Origin: Cryptomeria japonica | Taxonomy: Eukaryota > Streptophyta > Pinopsida > Cupressales > Cupressaceae | Reading direction: 5' to 3' | Assembly (NCBI RefSeq): GCF_030272615.1 | Contig: NC_081409.1 | Span: 209,667,190-209,731,189, forward strand | Length of the DNA stretch: 64,000 bases | Shown here: one piece after another, positions 35,424 through 45,628 of the stretch | Layout: each line of letters opens with the position of its first letter | Numbering within the stretch: the stretch's first letter is position 1 | Translations under genes and position numbers: made by a program | Notes under the pieces: model-generated | Told to the model about the DNA's origin: nothing | Database searches by the model: none | The model's input: only the letters and a program-made list of their open reading frames with translations

Positions 35424-37435
35424 AGTTATTTTGTGTCAATCCCTACTCCTGTATTTGATGGTTCAAACTTTTATGTTTAGAGTTGTAGGATGGAAGTCTA
35501 CCTATCCTCTTTAGGGTTTGATGTGTGGATCTCAGTTGTTAATGACTGCCCTAGTAAAGTTAGTCCTCCCACTGATTCAAATGTAGAAAGAAGAAACCAA
35601 TGTAATGATGTAGAAATAAAGGCTATTTTATGCGGGCTCACAGATGATGTTTCCTCTTAGGTGGACAGATGCAAATCGACAAAGAGTTTATGGGACATAT
35701 TAAAGAAGCTCTATGGAAATGAGCCTACCACTGTAGAACCAGTTTGTGAAGACAAGATGAGCAATGCAACTTATGTGTCTGTAGATGATGAAGGCATATT
35801 TTTCAGAAGCCCCAATAATGATGAAGAAGGAACCCACCTCTTCATGGCTCAAGAATTAGAAGATGAGAAACACACATCTGAGAATGACCATGCAGATCAT
35901 TCTTACTAGCAAGATGTGTTTGGTAGTGAGAGTGAAGGTGAAGAAGAATATGAAGCAGATGTTGATATTGAAGGAGAACTTGTAAGTGCACTCGAAGAAC
36001 TTAGTAGAGTGAGGAATAAATACAAGTTATTCAAGAATGTTGTAGTTGTGGAACAAAACCGGTTAATCAAATGCCTTGAAGAATTTGAGAAATGTTTCTC
36101 AGAGTTGAAGACTCAACAAGAAGATCCCAAGGAGTGTCGGTGTAATGATCTAGCATCTGAGCTAGAGGCCAAGGATAAAGAATATCAGTAGCTAGTAGGA
36201 GATATGGGGAGTCTCTGAAATGACCTTGAGAAATGTCAGGATGAGCTCAAGGTAAGAATTTTGTTTGATGGCAGCAGTGATGCCTTGGATAAAATGCTGA
36301 AGAAACAAAAGCATTCCAAGGATACCGGAGGATTAGGAAGTGGTGCTGGTGAATGCTCCACTAGTAAGAATGTCCCCCATAATGACATTTTGTTAGTCTC
36401 CTCAAATGGAGATAATAAAGGACAAACCTTCACTATCTGGAATTCTTCCTGGAAGAAGGTTGATCTAACCACAACTGATGAGGACATGATACTAAGGATG
36501 AAGACCGGTGCTACAAGGAGGAACAATGTAGATCCCAAAGGAAAAGGAAAGATGGGAGAAGGAAATTTCACTAGAAGCAAGAATAGAAGAAGACAACATA
36601 GAAGACCCCCTATTGGTAGAAGACAAGTAAAATTTACCACCCACAAGACAAAGCAAGTGTGGGAAATGAAGGGATCAGATGGAAGAAATGTAGAAGGTGA
36701 ACATCCCAGGATCCATCCCCGGAGAAGCAGACATGGAGATACTAAACCGATTAGATCTCCACATGCATGGCAAAATAAATTTGTAAGTCATATGTCATTC
36801 ATTACTAGTTATTGCTTCTCTTGCAAAGATTATGGTCACAGGGCAAAAGAATGCATAAAGAGGCTTAGAAATAAGAATGTGATCTATCCAAGAAGTAATA
36901 CATATGGCCATAGTTTATCAAAATGTAAAAACATGCATAGATATGCTCCTATGCATCATAAGAAGAGTCCATTTGCTGACTCAAGAAATGCAAATTATGT
37001 ATGTTATAGTTGCAATGGATTTGGGCATAGAAGTCATGAATGCAGGAACAGGAAAGTTCAGTCACATGACAATCGGTATAGTAGCTATGCTCAACATGGA
37101 TATGGATATAGAGCATATGGAAGTCAGAGACCTACATGGAACCAAAAGAGAAATGTCCCTGTCAGATCAAGAGAGCCACTAGTTCCTATAACCTGATACA
37201 ATAGCATGACCAGAAAAGATGGTCAAACCATTTTAACAAAAGGTCCTCCAATCATGTGGTTGGTATGAACACTATTTTCTTTAATAGAAATGCTTTCGGT
37301 CATGTGGTAGAATCTGGAAAAGAAAGGACGAATCTGAAAAAGAAGGTAAGACCTTCTCCCAAGTCTGAAAATGGGAAGAAGAATGAGACCAAGAAGGTTT
37401 GGAGGAAGAAGGAAGAGAGTAGGATCATGGACTGA
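35424..37435 (+). pseudogene. gag: C2 gag relic with three zinc-knuckle positions
   Basis: One frame runs from about 35436 (SIPTPVFDGSNFYV) to 37194. It has UBN2-like residues (CKSTKSLWDILKKLYGNE), an acidic middle part and a coiled-coil segment around 35960-36240, and then a basic region. Zinc knuckles follow: CFSCKDYGHRAKEC near 36810-36855, a degenerate one (YPRSNTYGHSLSKC) and CYSCNGFGHRSHEC near 37000-37045. In-frame stops lie at about 35478, 35658, 35910, 36189 and 36217. After a frameshift near 37240 a basic tail continues to a TGA at 37433-37435. The ATG seems to be lost. No protease motif follows. Confidence 0.8.
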
Positions 37436-38650
37436 CACTGCATTCAATGCACAGGTGGTATTTCCTAAGGATTAAAGGAGATGCAGGGCCTCGAGAGGAG
37501 TAACATATTGATCAGATCATTCACCCCCATGCTTGACAAGGACAGAGGAAAAGACTAGATGTTGTCAGTAAGAAAGAAGAAAATGAGATGGCAAGTGTGT
37601 AGTGGTTACCTTGGCTTCACACCTATAGATGATAGATGTATCACTACTAGATGTGTCAATGGATGGAAAATTTGCAACTAGGATCATAAGTAAATTGACA
37701 CAAGAAGATAAGAGTTAGAGGAAGGTGCTCCGGTAGAGATGATAGACTAGTGCAGGAAATCGGTATGTGCAGTATGGTACCGGTATGAATACTGACCGGT
37801 CGAGCAGGTTATGTAAGACAATGAGGTCCAGGATCATTGCATTAGCCCCAATAGAATGCATTGAGGAATTTATGTCTCAGGTGGTACTGAAGAAGACCTG
37901 AATGACATTTGTTGGCTCAGTTGTTGATCGTGTATGCATGCATCCTTTGTGGGATGACCGGTTTGATTTATGGCATGATAGTGATATTGTATGGCATTGT
38001 GTACACCTAGGATCATGTCATATGTTGTGGTGGAAATTGTGGAGCTGATAGATCACCAGATTGATCACATATGCACCGCTCAACTGGCATAAGGGGCAGG
38101 TTGGCTTCAACTTAGAACCTAATAGACAAATGAAGACCTGAGATATATGACTCAGGAGGAGTTCACAACCATGTTTTTTGATTTGTATCAAACTTGCTAG
38201 ACATAGGGGGAGATCAAGTGTTTATGATGCAAAACCGACATGCTTGAACTTATGGGTGTATTGACAGCATCAATTGCAGAAGAAGGAAATTATTGTAGGA
38301 ATACTCAAGAGAATTTCATGATTACGGGTATCTACTTTCCCAATTGGTAGCACTCATAGTACAATCACATTTGATTATTAAGAACAATCAGTATCTGATG
38401 GGAGTGTTGCAGTTTGATCGATAGTTGGTGTGTGCTTCCTCTATTTCAAATAGTGTTGTGAATTGAAGGATGCAATGTATGATGGTCAAAGGAGGAGAAG
38501 CATCTGGTTGAGAAAAAGGTGGTTAGAAAAGTGTCAGTGCCTGGTAGAAACAAGGAGGAGAGAAATCCCGACAGTGCCCTTTGCCATTGTTGTCAAAGGG
38601 GGAGAGAGAATCTGTAGTATGCCAGATACTACATGTGTTGACATCAATGA
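37436..38650 (+). other. C2 3' non-coding region and polypurine tract
   Basis: Non-coding sequence with many stops in all frames. GTCAAAGGGGGAGAGAGAA at about 38593-38610 is a polypurine tract of the type used by the related copias. Just after it, GTGTTGACATCAATGACAACAC (38634-38655) is the reverse complement of the motif found at the starts of the LTRs. Confidence 0.6.
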
Positions 38651-38659
38651 CAACACAAT

Positions 38660-38710
38660 GCCAAAAAAGATTGCATTATCAGAGAAAGGATTATGTGTGA
38701 ATAAAGTCAT
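38660..38710 (+). repeat. C3 5' LTR, short left piece
   Basis: AAGGATTATGTGTGAATAAAGTCAT, joined across C4 to CATAGCATTCAAGAGAAGG, aligns with the middle of the solo LTR at 45629-46850 (near 46291-46345). This piece is therefore C3-type LTR in front of C4. The first ~650 bp of that LTR are missing, so a deletion joins C2 to C3 at about 38650-38690. Confidence 0.55.
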
Positions 38711-39178
38711 TGTTGGTGTAAATAATTATTCATCATGGATATTATTACACTTTACTTAAGTTTACTTAGGAAATGAATTTCATAGTAGTTTGGGTATGAG
38801 ACACTTGGGTGTTTGTGCCACATTGGGATAGTGTGTGTAGGAGAATTTCCACCTTTTATGGTGTTGATCTCGTTGTTACACTCCACATTCAGTGGGTGAT
38901 CCACCTCATGTGGAATATTGTATTGTTTCTCCTACCTACCCACACCTATTTCCTACCTACCCTTGTTTCTTATTGAGCCACATATCATGTTTGTGTGCTC
39001 ACATATCCATATAGCCTTGCCTATATAAGCAGGCTCATATTCATTGTATGTAACGAATGCTTAATCATCCAGTTGATCATATTTTTCATCTTGATAGAAT
39101 ACAGTTTATTTCTATAATCTATTTTGTTTTCTCTTATTTGTGCTTTCCATTGCCTCTTGATCTTGGCAAAATCTCACA
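38711..39178 (+). repeat. C4 5' LTR
   Basis: Starts TGTTGGTGTAAATAATTATT and ends AAATCTCACA. It includes a 21-bp tandem duplication around CCTACCTACCCACACC (about 38930-38962) that the 3' LTR lacks. A TATATAAG box lies at 39022-39029. Confidence 0.92.
39022..39029 (+). promoter_or_regulatory. Probable TATA box of the C4 LTR
   Basis: TATATAAG follows GCCTTGCC and precedes GCAGGCTC, and lies about 160 bp before the LTR end. The 3' LTR has TATATATG at the same place (42791-42798). Confidence 0.55.
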
Positions 39179-39191
39179 TGGTATCAGAGCC
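39179..39191 (+). other. C4 primer-binding site
   Basis: TGGTATCAGAGCC directly abuts the LTR end and matches the complement of plant initiator tRNA-Met perfectly. Confidence 0.92.
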
Positions 39192-40003
39192 ATTAGAGTG
39201 TCATTGGTTTGCTAATTGAGAGAAATTTGATGCTATTTGGGGTTTGCATTTTGGATCTTTCTATTGCAGGTTATTATTGAAACTTGATGGGTCAAATCTA
39301 AGGTCATCATTGGATTGAGGAGGTCCAAGAAAGTCAATTTTGCCTTTTGTTTCATCCAAATCAGACTTTGGAGGCCAAATCTAGAGGCATTTGAAGTTTG
39401 AAGCTGCGACGGAAATTTTCCAGAAATTATAATTTTGCAGGCGATTTTCAAATAGCGATATCTCACTCATCCGGACTCATTTTTCAGAGCAATTTTTTTT
39501 GTTTTGGAGTAGAATTTCTTGATCTGTATAGTGGTGCGGAGTTTTTCTGATTTTCGAATACAGGTTTTTCAAAAATCGTGAAATCCCATTTTTTACAACT
39601 TTGGAGGCTTCACTTGGGCTCATATGGACTCCTTTTCAGGTGCCATTGTTTTTGAAAGTGCATATTTTTTCATCTACTTTCATAATCTTCCATTTGTTTG
39701 CAGTAATTTTAAGTAGAAATTGTACTTTCATTATTTGGCCATTTTTGGCATATTTGGTACTTGCATTTTGCTTGGATCTCAGTTTAGATCACTAGCAGTA
39801 TTTATTGAAGTCTCTTAGATCTCATTTTGAGAAGTTGTAAATTGAAATCAGAATTCCACTTTGCCTTGTTTTGCAAGTGGCCTATTGTACATGCACTACA
39901 TATAAAGTGCCAAAATCATTATTTTGGGGGGTACTTTGATTGAGTGAATTTGGGGGGTGTCTCTTGTTCTTTTGTACTCTTGTGTTCCTTCCTTTTTGTT
40001 GCT
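39192..40003 (+). other. C4 leader
   Basis: About 0.8 kb of untranslated leader between primer-binding site and gag start, T-rich, with no ORF I can support. A leader of this length would hold packaging and dimerisation signals, but none can be identified by eye. Confidence 0.5.
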
Positions 40004-41779
40004 ATGGGTTCTTCTAAGTTTCCTCTCTTAACTCCTCATAATTATGCTACTTGAAAAATTGATGCATGGAGTAAACTTATGGAAAAAGGACTAACTCATT
40101 ACATTGATGGAACTATTGTTGCTCCCGCTGATCGTAAGGTTGATCCAGTTGGTCACTTGGATTGGCTCACTAAAAATATCATGGCAATTGGTACCTTAAG
40201 AAAGTATGTATCAAAGGATCTCATTTTTCATATTGAGAAGTGTACTCTAATCAAGGATTCTTGGAAAAAGTTTCAAGACTTGTATGGTAAAGTTGATGAG
40301 ATTAGGGGATATCAAATTGATAGTGATCTCACCATGTTAGATCCCAAGAAATTTGATACTATACAAGATTATGTCACTAAGGCAAATGAGTTGAGGGCAC
40401 AACTCAAAGATTGTGGCATTGATAAGAAGGACACTCAATTGATATTCAACTTGATAGGCAAACTTCCACAAGAATATGCAACATTTGTTTCTAGTTTCCA
40501 AACCCATAGGATGACAATGGGTTCAAGCTACACAATGCCTACATTTGATGCTTTCAATGAAATGTTGATGATGGAACAAACTAAGTTGATAAGCATGCGC
40601 ATTCTTAAGGCTTCTAAGTCTCAAGCATTAGTGGCAAATCAAGGGAACAAAGAAAATCAAGGAAAGGACAACTCAAACAAGAAGAAATGGCAATCAAAGC
40701 CTAAGGACAAAGCACCATCTTCTCCACAACAAGGAGATTCATCCTCTTCCAAGAGGGATAATTCACCAAAGAGGGAGAGACCTACTTGTGCCTATTGTAA
40801 AAAGGTTGGTCATGAGGAGCATCATTGCCATTTTAAAAATATTGATGAGCTTACACATATCATCAAAAAGCATAACATTGATTTGCCTAATGTCTACAAG
40901 AAGGATGATTCATCAACTTCCACTTCCTCACATTCAAAAGGAAAAGGGCAAGCATTCATGGCTTCTACAAGTGGGAAGACTCACTCTTTTGGGACAAGAA
41001 AAGGAAAAGCTCTTTGTGCTACTACCAGTCATGATTCAGAGAGATGGCTTCTAGATTCAGGGGCTTCTCATCATATGACATCTTCACAGTCTATGTTCTC
41101 AACATTTGAGCCTTGCACCATGCTGCAGATATTGGTGGGCAATCATACATACATGGATGTGATTGGGAAAGGATCTATTGACATTGGGGATAACTCCTTC
41201 AATAATATGTTGTGTGTACCCCACTTGACAAACAATCTCCTTTCCATCTATCAAATCACACATGGCGCAACTAAGAGAATTGTGGAGTTCACACCTAAGT
41301 CAGTTTTCATTAGAGACTTGGAGACTAGAGCTATCATTGCGACTGGGATGGTTGATCATGCATCTTGGTTATACTCCTTTTCAGATTTTGTTGATGATGA
41401 TGATTTCACATTTGATGATTCTACACATGATGATCACACTTCTTGTGATGGTTCAGTTTTTGAGGAGAAGTTTGGACACTTGAACATGGGGATTCTCACA
41501 TGTGACCCCGTTCTTGAGCCTTGTATTTCATCTCCTCATATTGATATCACATCACTTATTGCACCTAATGATGCAGATAGTGGGACAGTTTTGCCTTCAT
41601 GTGATTTAGTGCAGCAGGATATTCATTGTCTTCTAGCTTTAGATTCATGGGATGATTACTTGACAGACATTGCAGGTTTGTTTATGGAATCCTGCATTGT
41701 AGATTTGGGAGACATCATTGATGACATTCATCTTCTCTTTGATGAAGATGATCCTTCTTCGATTGCTGGCACACTCTGA
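40004..41779 (+). pseudogene. gag-pro: C4 gag-protease ORF with an acidic C-terminal domain, nearly intact
   Basis: The likely start is the ATG at 40004 (MGSSKFPLLTPHNYAT). One TGA at 40052-40054 stands where copia gags have Trp, and the frame is then open for 575 codons to 41777-41779. Domains in order are a gag core (LIKDSWKKFQDLYGKVDEI), a Ser/Lys linker, a zinc knuckle CAYCKKVGHEEHHC near 40786-40827, the protease motif WLLDSGASHHMT near 41045-41080, and a region ending LTNNLLSIYQITHGA. From about 41390 an acidic stretch rich in Asp and Phe replaces integrase. Apart from the single stop (which could be read through or suppressed) there is no damage, unlike its neighbours. The protein would make particles, and reverse transcriptase must come from another element. 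Confidence 0.85.
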
Positions 41780-42128
41780 CCCTCTTGTTCATTCTCTACA
41801 TGATCATTCTTTTGAGGTTGATATGATTGTGGAAACTTATGTACAGCAGTTGGAGGAGGTCTCTTTATTTTTTGAGGAGACATGTGAGTCTTTGGATATT
41901 GTTCTACATTCATCTCCACTAGATCTTGGAGTGCCTTTTTTAGCAGTGTGGCATAGTTTACCACCTTTGGAGGGGGTATCTTTCAGCATCGACATGGGGA
42001 CACTTGAGCAGTTTTCAGAGATTCCTTTCATCATGAGTTTTCTTCATACATCTTCCCTTCATGATTGGGGAGACTTCATGGATACACCTTTGGTTTTGTT
42101 TCTTCCTAAGGGGAGAAATGTTGTTTGA
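41718..42128 (+). pseudogene. Possible continuation of the C4 acidic tail in another frame
   Basis: An ORF in a different frame overlaps the end of the gag-protease ORF. From about 41778 it reads DPLVHSLHDHSFEVDMIVET and continues to 42128 with the same acidic, Leu- and Phe-rich composition. A one-base slip near 41760-41775 would join the two. It could be a frameshifted remnant of a longer polyprotein or chance. Confidence 0.4.
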
Positions 42129-42479
42129 TGTTCGTGGAGCAGTTTCTTCATACATCGAGCTTCTATCATTGGTGCAAATTCCACATTGGGGGGGGGGCTT
42201 CCTAGCTTCTCTTCTTCTCTCATATGGGGGGGACATTTTCCTCACATGGGGTTTTGTTCCTCACATACTTCTATGAGAGTTCTTTGTATCTAGTTTTTCA
42301 TCTCTCTTTTGGGGGAGGGTTTTTTCCCATTGGGTTTTTCTCTCTTTCCCCACTTTGTGAGAGATTTCATTGCATTGGTTTTCACGCATTTTCATTTGTA
42401 CATGGGTACCTAACATGGCCTAGTAGCCGGGACCCATCTTGCATTGCTTAGTTGCATTGTAGACTTTAGTGCATTCCCC

Positions 42480-42500
42480 TAAGTTGCACTTAAGGGGGGG
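42480..42500 (+). other. C4 polypurine tract
   Basis: The run ACTTAAGGGGGGG ends immediately before the TG of the 3' LTR. Two other G-rich runs lie near 42188-42197 and 42226-42232. Confidence 0.75.
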
Positions 42501-42947
42501 TGTTGGTGTAAATAATTATTCATCATGGATATTATTACACTTTACTTAAGTTTACTTAGGAAATGCATTTCATAGTAGTTTGGGTATGAGACACTTGGGT
42601 GTTTGTGCCACATTGGGATAGTGTGTGTAGGAGAATTTCCACCTTTTATGGTGTTGATCTCATTGTTAAACTCCACATTTAGTGGGTGATCCACCTCATG
42701 TGGAATATTGTATTGTTTCTCCTACCTACCCTTGTTTCTTATTGAGCCGCATGTCATGTTTGTGTGCTCACATATCCATATAGCCTTGCCTATATATGCA
42801 GGCTCATATTCATTGTATGTAACGAATGCTTAATCATCCAGTTGATCATATTTTTCATCTTGATAGAATACAGTTTATTTCTATCATCTATTTTGTTCTC
42901 TCTTATTTGTGCTTTCCATTGCCTCTTGATCTTGGAAAATTCTCACA
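42501..42947 (+). repeat. C4 3' LTR
   Basis: TGTTGGTGTAAATAATTATT to AATTCTCACA, 447 bp, aligned with 38711-39178 throughout. Confidence 0.92.
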
Positions 42948-43388
42948 CATAGCATTCAAGAGAAGGTTGGAAAAGTTTTGTATTGTAGAGTAGACATCAG
43001 TGCTTAATCGAAACCATATCAAGCATTAGTAGATGCTACTTTCACAGTTCATTTTTTTCCAGATTGTAGTCCGATGTTTATGTAAGTTAGTGAGACTTCC
43101 CTCTGTGATGAGTAGTGCACTCTAGGTTGTTGGCCTTTCTACAAGTGCAAACCCCATTGTAATTATTCATAATACTACTGTAGAGTATTCATCTAATTGT
43201 GGGTAGGGCTTCCCACTATGGGTTTTCCATGTCAAAATATTGATGTTATGTGTGTTATGCTTTAATGATATATCTTTCATTGTGTTGTGCTTCAATATAA
43301 GGTTTATAATTGAATTGATTGTTGTTATTGTTAGTAAACTGATTCACCCCCCTTCTTAGTTTACTATCGGTATCAATGCATTCCAAAA
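42948..43388 (+). repeat. C3 5' LTR, right piece
   Basis: Ends with GATTCACCCCCCTTCTTAG and then TTTACTATCGGTATCAATGC before the primer-binding site. It holds GTGGGTAGGGCTTCCCACTATGGGTTTTCC-type text, also found near the ends of the C1 and solo LTRs. Confidence 0.75.
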
Positions 43389-43390
43389 AT

Positions 43391-43402
43391 TGGTATCAAA
43401 GC
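43391..43402 (+). other. C3 primer-binding site
   Basis: TGGTATCAAAGC, identical to the C1 site. Confidence 0.82.
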
Positions 43403-43443
43403 GAGGTCCTCTCTATAGAAGCTTTACTACTTTAGGAGATCCG

Positions 43444-44387
43444 ATGGCAACTGCATCTAGGTCTACATTCAATACTTACTGGAAGGAGAGTCCCAGATTT
43501 GATGGTACACATTACAAAATATGAAAGGAGTGATTGAAGATTCATCTTAGATGTCTTGGAGCTGAAGTTTGGGAGATAGTGGAGAAAGGGTATATACCTC
43601 ATGATCATAATTCTGGAACACAGACACCTATTGATGAGTAGAAGAGAGCTGAAATGATGTGAGAGAAAAAGAAGCATTGTTGAGCGCCCTATATGATGAA
43701 AAGCTATTGAATATCATAGAGATAGAGAATGCTAAGATGATCTGGACAAAGATTGAAACTCTTTATGAAGGTGACCAGGCTATGAAAATTGCTAAAATTG
43801 AAGGTTTCTGGGTAAGATATGAAACTTTAAAGATGGAAGAAGATGAGAAGATAAGTTATTTCATGGATAGAGTCAATCAGATTGTCATGGGTATCAAATA
43901 TTGTGGTGGATCAGTTAGTGAGGATGAAATAGTGTCAAAAGTTCTAAGAGTTCTACCTTTAGCTTACAAGATGAAGGCTATTACTATCAATGAACTGCAG
44001 ACAACGTCAAGTACCCCTGTGACCAGAGATTCATTACTTGGGAAATTGACTACTTTTGAACTTGAAAAACTTAGAGATCAGAGTGCTGCTAAAACTGAGA
44101 TTGCATTTAAAGCATCTGCCTCTGATAAGCAGAAGATAGATTGGAAAGAGATGTATGCTAAGGATATGGAGGAAATTGAGAGAGAATAAAGAGAGCTTGA
44201 AGAGATGGAAGCCCTGATTGCTAGAAGAATTCCTAAAGGACCAGTTGTAAGTAAGTATGAAGGAAAAGTCCCTTTTAAATATTTTTCATGCAATAAGATT
44301 GGTCATTTTGCATCTAGATGTCTTGAAAGAGCTGCTAGAAATCATGAAAGATTTGTGAGGAATTATAAGCCTAATCTTGAATTTTAG
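43444..44387 (+). pseudogene. gag: C3 gag relic
   Basis: Starts at MATASRSTFNTYWKESPRF with the FDGTHYKI motif (stop in place of Trp). It shifts frame near 43655 and then runs open to a stop at 44187, with MIWTKIETLYEGDQAMKIAK and FWVRYETLKMEEDEKISYF, close to C1 gag. The end has a degenerate knuckle, YFSCNKIGHFASRC, in which the first Cys is replaced by Tyr/Phe context. Lys- and Glu-rich sequence follows. Confidence 0.83.
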
Positions 44388-45576
44388 AGAATACCTACAT
44401 TCAGAAGGAATAAGGATAAATCATGCTATTATGATGGTGATGATGATTTTGGTATTTATGATGATGATAATGAACCTATGAGTGGATCCAGTAATGGTGC
44501 CTCATCCGAAAAAGATTGGGTATTTATTTCTATTAAGGATGATTCTCCAGTATCTATCATTGGAGCAATATATACTGAGGAAAAGGCATTAGCTACTAAA
44601 ATTGAAGAAATGGATGAATGGGTCATAGACAATGGTTGCTCGCATCACATGACTAGTGATAGAAGAAAGTTCTTATCATTGCAAGAATTTGATGGTGGAT
44701 TGATTAGATTTGGAGAGAACAAGGCATGTAGGATCAAAGGCAAAGGAAAAATATCATTGGATGGTAAGAATAATACTGATAATGTTTATTATGTTGAAGG
44801 CTTAAAGCATAATCTTTGAAGTGTAGGTCAGATGGTGGATAGATGATTTCATTTGTAATTCAAAGATGGAAAATGCAAGATCATTAATAAATCTAGATGG
44901 GAGATTGCATTCGGAACTCAGACCAAAGGTAATATCTTTCATTTGAACTCTGGTGAGAAGGCTTGCTTGATTGCTTAGATTGATGAAAGTTGGTTATGGC
45001 ATAAAAGGGATGTGTCATGTAAATTTTGATTACATAGTAAAGATCAGTTCAATACTGATTGTCAGAGATTTTCCCAAGATTGTTAAACCTCATAATCTGG
45101 TATGTAGAGAATGTCAAATGGGTAAGCAAGTTAGAACTTCTTTCAGAAGTATACATGATTTGTGTGGACCAGCAAGGACTAAATCTTTCAAGGTGATAGA
45201 TATTTTATGTTACTTATTGATATCTATTCTATAATAATGGTGGCATTTTTGAAAGAGAAATCGGAAGCTTTTGAGAAATTCAAATTTTTTAAGGCTATGG
45301 TTGAGACTGAGACAGTACTGAAGATAAAGTGCTTAAGATTAGATAATGGTGGTGAGTTTACATCATGTGAGTTCAACAACTTTTGTGAAAGGAATGGTAT
45401 TAGGAGACAACTTTTTGCACCTATAACCCCACAATAGAACAGATTGGTGGAAAGGAAGAATATAACAATTCTGGATGCAGCAAGGACTATGATGACAAAA
45501 GCTAAATTACTTGATATCTATTGGAGAGAGGTTGTCAATATCGATGTATACACTTTCAACAAAGTACACATTAAAG
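44388..45576 (+). pseudogene. pol: C3 protease, pre-integrase and integrase, left part
   Basis: Protease WVIDNGCSHHMTSDRRKF near 44620-44672 (the usual D-S-G has become D-N-G). The pre-integrase region follows (DNVYYVEGLKHNL; CHVNFDYIVKI; CRECQMGKQVRTSF), then integrase fragments (DLCGPARTKSF, FLKEKSEAFEKFKFFKAMVE, CLRLDNGGEFTSCEFNNF and VERKNITILDAARTM). Several stops and frameshifts occur. Coding stops at the TAAAG duplicated on insertion of the solo LTR and resumes at 47961. Confidence 0.83.
45572..45576. other. Target duplication TAAAG, left copy
   Basis: Precedes the minus-strand solo LTR and is repeated at 47956-47960, where the integrase frame continues. Confidence 0.85.
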
Positions 45577-45628
45577 TGATAGACTTATTAAGCACTAAGA
45601 AGGGGGGTGAATCAGTGATAGCAAAAAC

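Larger units (their letters stand above)
33388..38650 (+). mobile_element. C2: gag-only copia-type element with a lost 3' LTR
   Basis: Begins with an LTR (33388-35350, interrupted), followed by a primer-binding site, one long gag reading frame, and then 1.1 kb with no integrase, RT or RNase H but with a polypurine tract at about 38594. The 3' LTR is missing, and the sequence passes at about 38650-38690 into the middle of a different LTR (C3). It is either a non-autonomous family or a pol-deleted copy. Gag ends near 37435 and the purine tract lies only 1.16 kb further on. Confidence 0.7.
38711..42947 (+). mobile_element. C4: compact non-autonomous copia element (gag-protease only)
   Basis: A 4237-bp element with LTRs of 468 and 447 bp, a perfect primer-binding site, one long gag-protease ORF and a G-rich polypurine tract. 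Integrase, RT and RNase H are absent and there is no space for them. The LTRs differ by about a dozen substitutions plus one 21-bp duplication, so it is comparatively young. It sits inside the C3 5' LTR. The flanks are GTCAT on the left and CATAG or CACAT on the right, so the target duplication is imperfect or only CAT is shared. Confidence 0.88.

Noticed and set aside
36236-36646. 136-codon minus-strand ORF opposite the C2 gag
   Set aside because: It is the antisense shadow of the gag frame. Its hydrophobic make-up follows from Lys/Glu-rich codons on the other strand.
42015-42451. ORFs on both strands between the C4 gag and 3' LTR read as an envelope-like gene
   Set aside because: Apart from the possible acidic continuation to 42128, they are short and T/G-rich and show no signal peptide, cysteine pattern or transmembrane arrangement I would accept.
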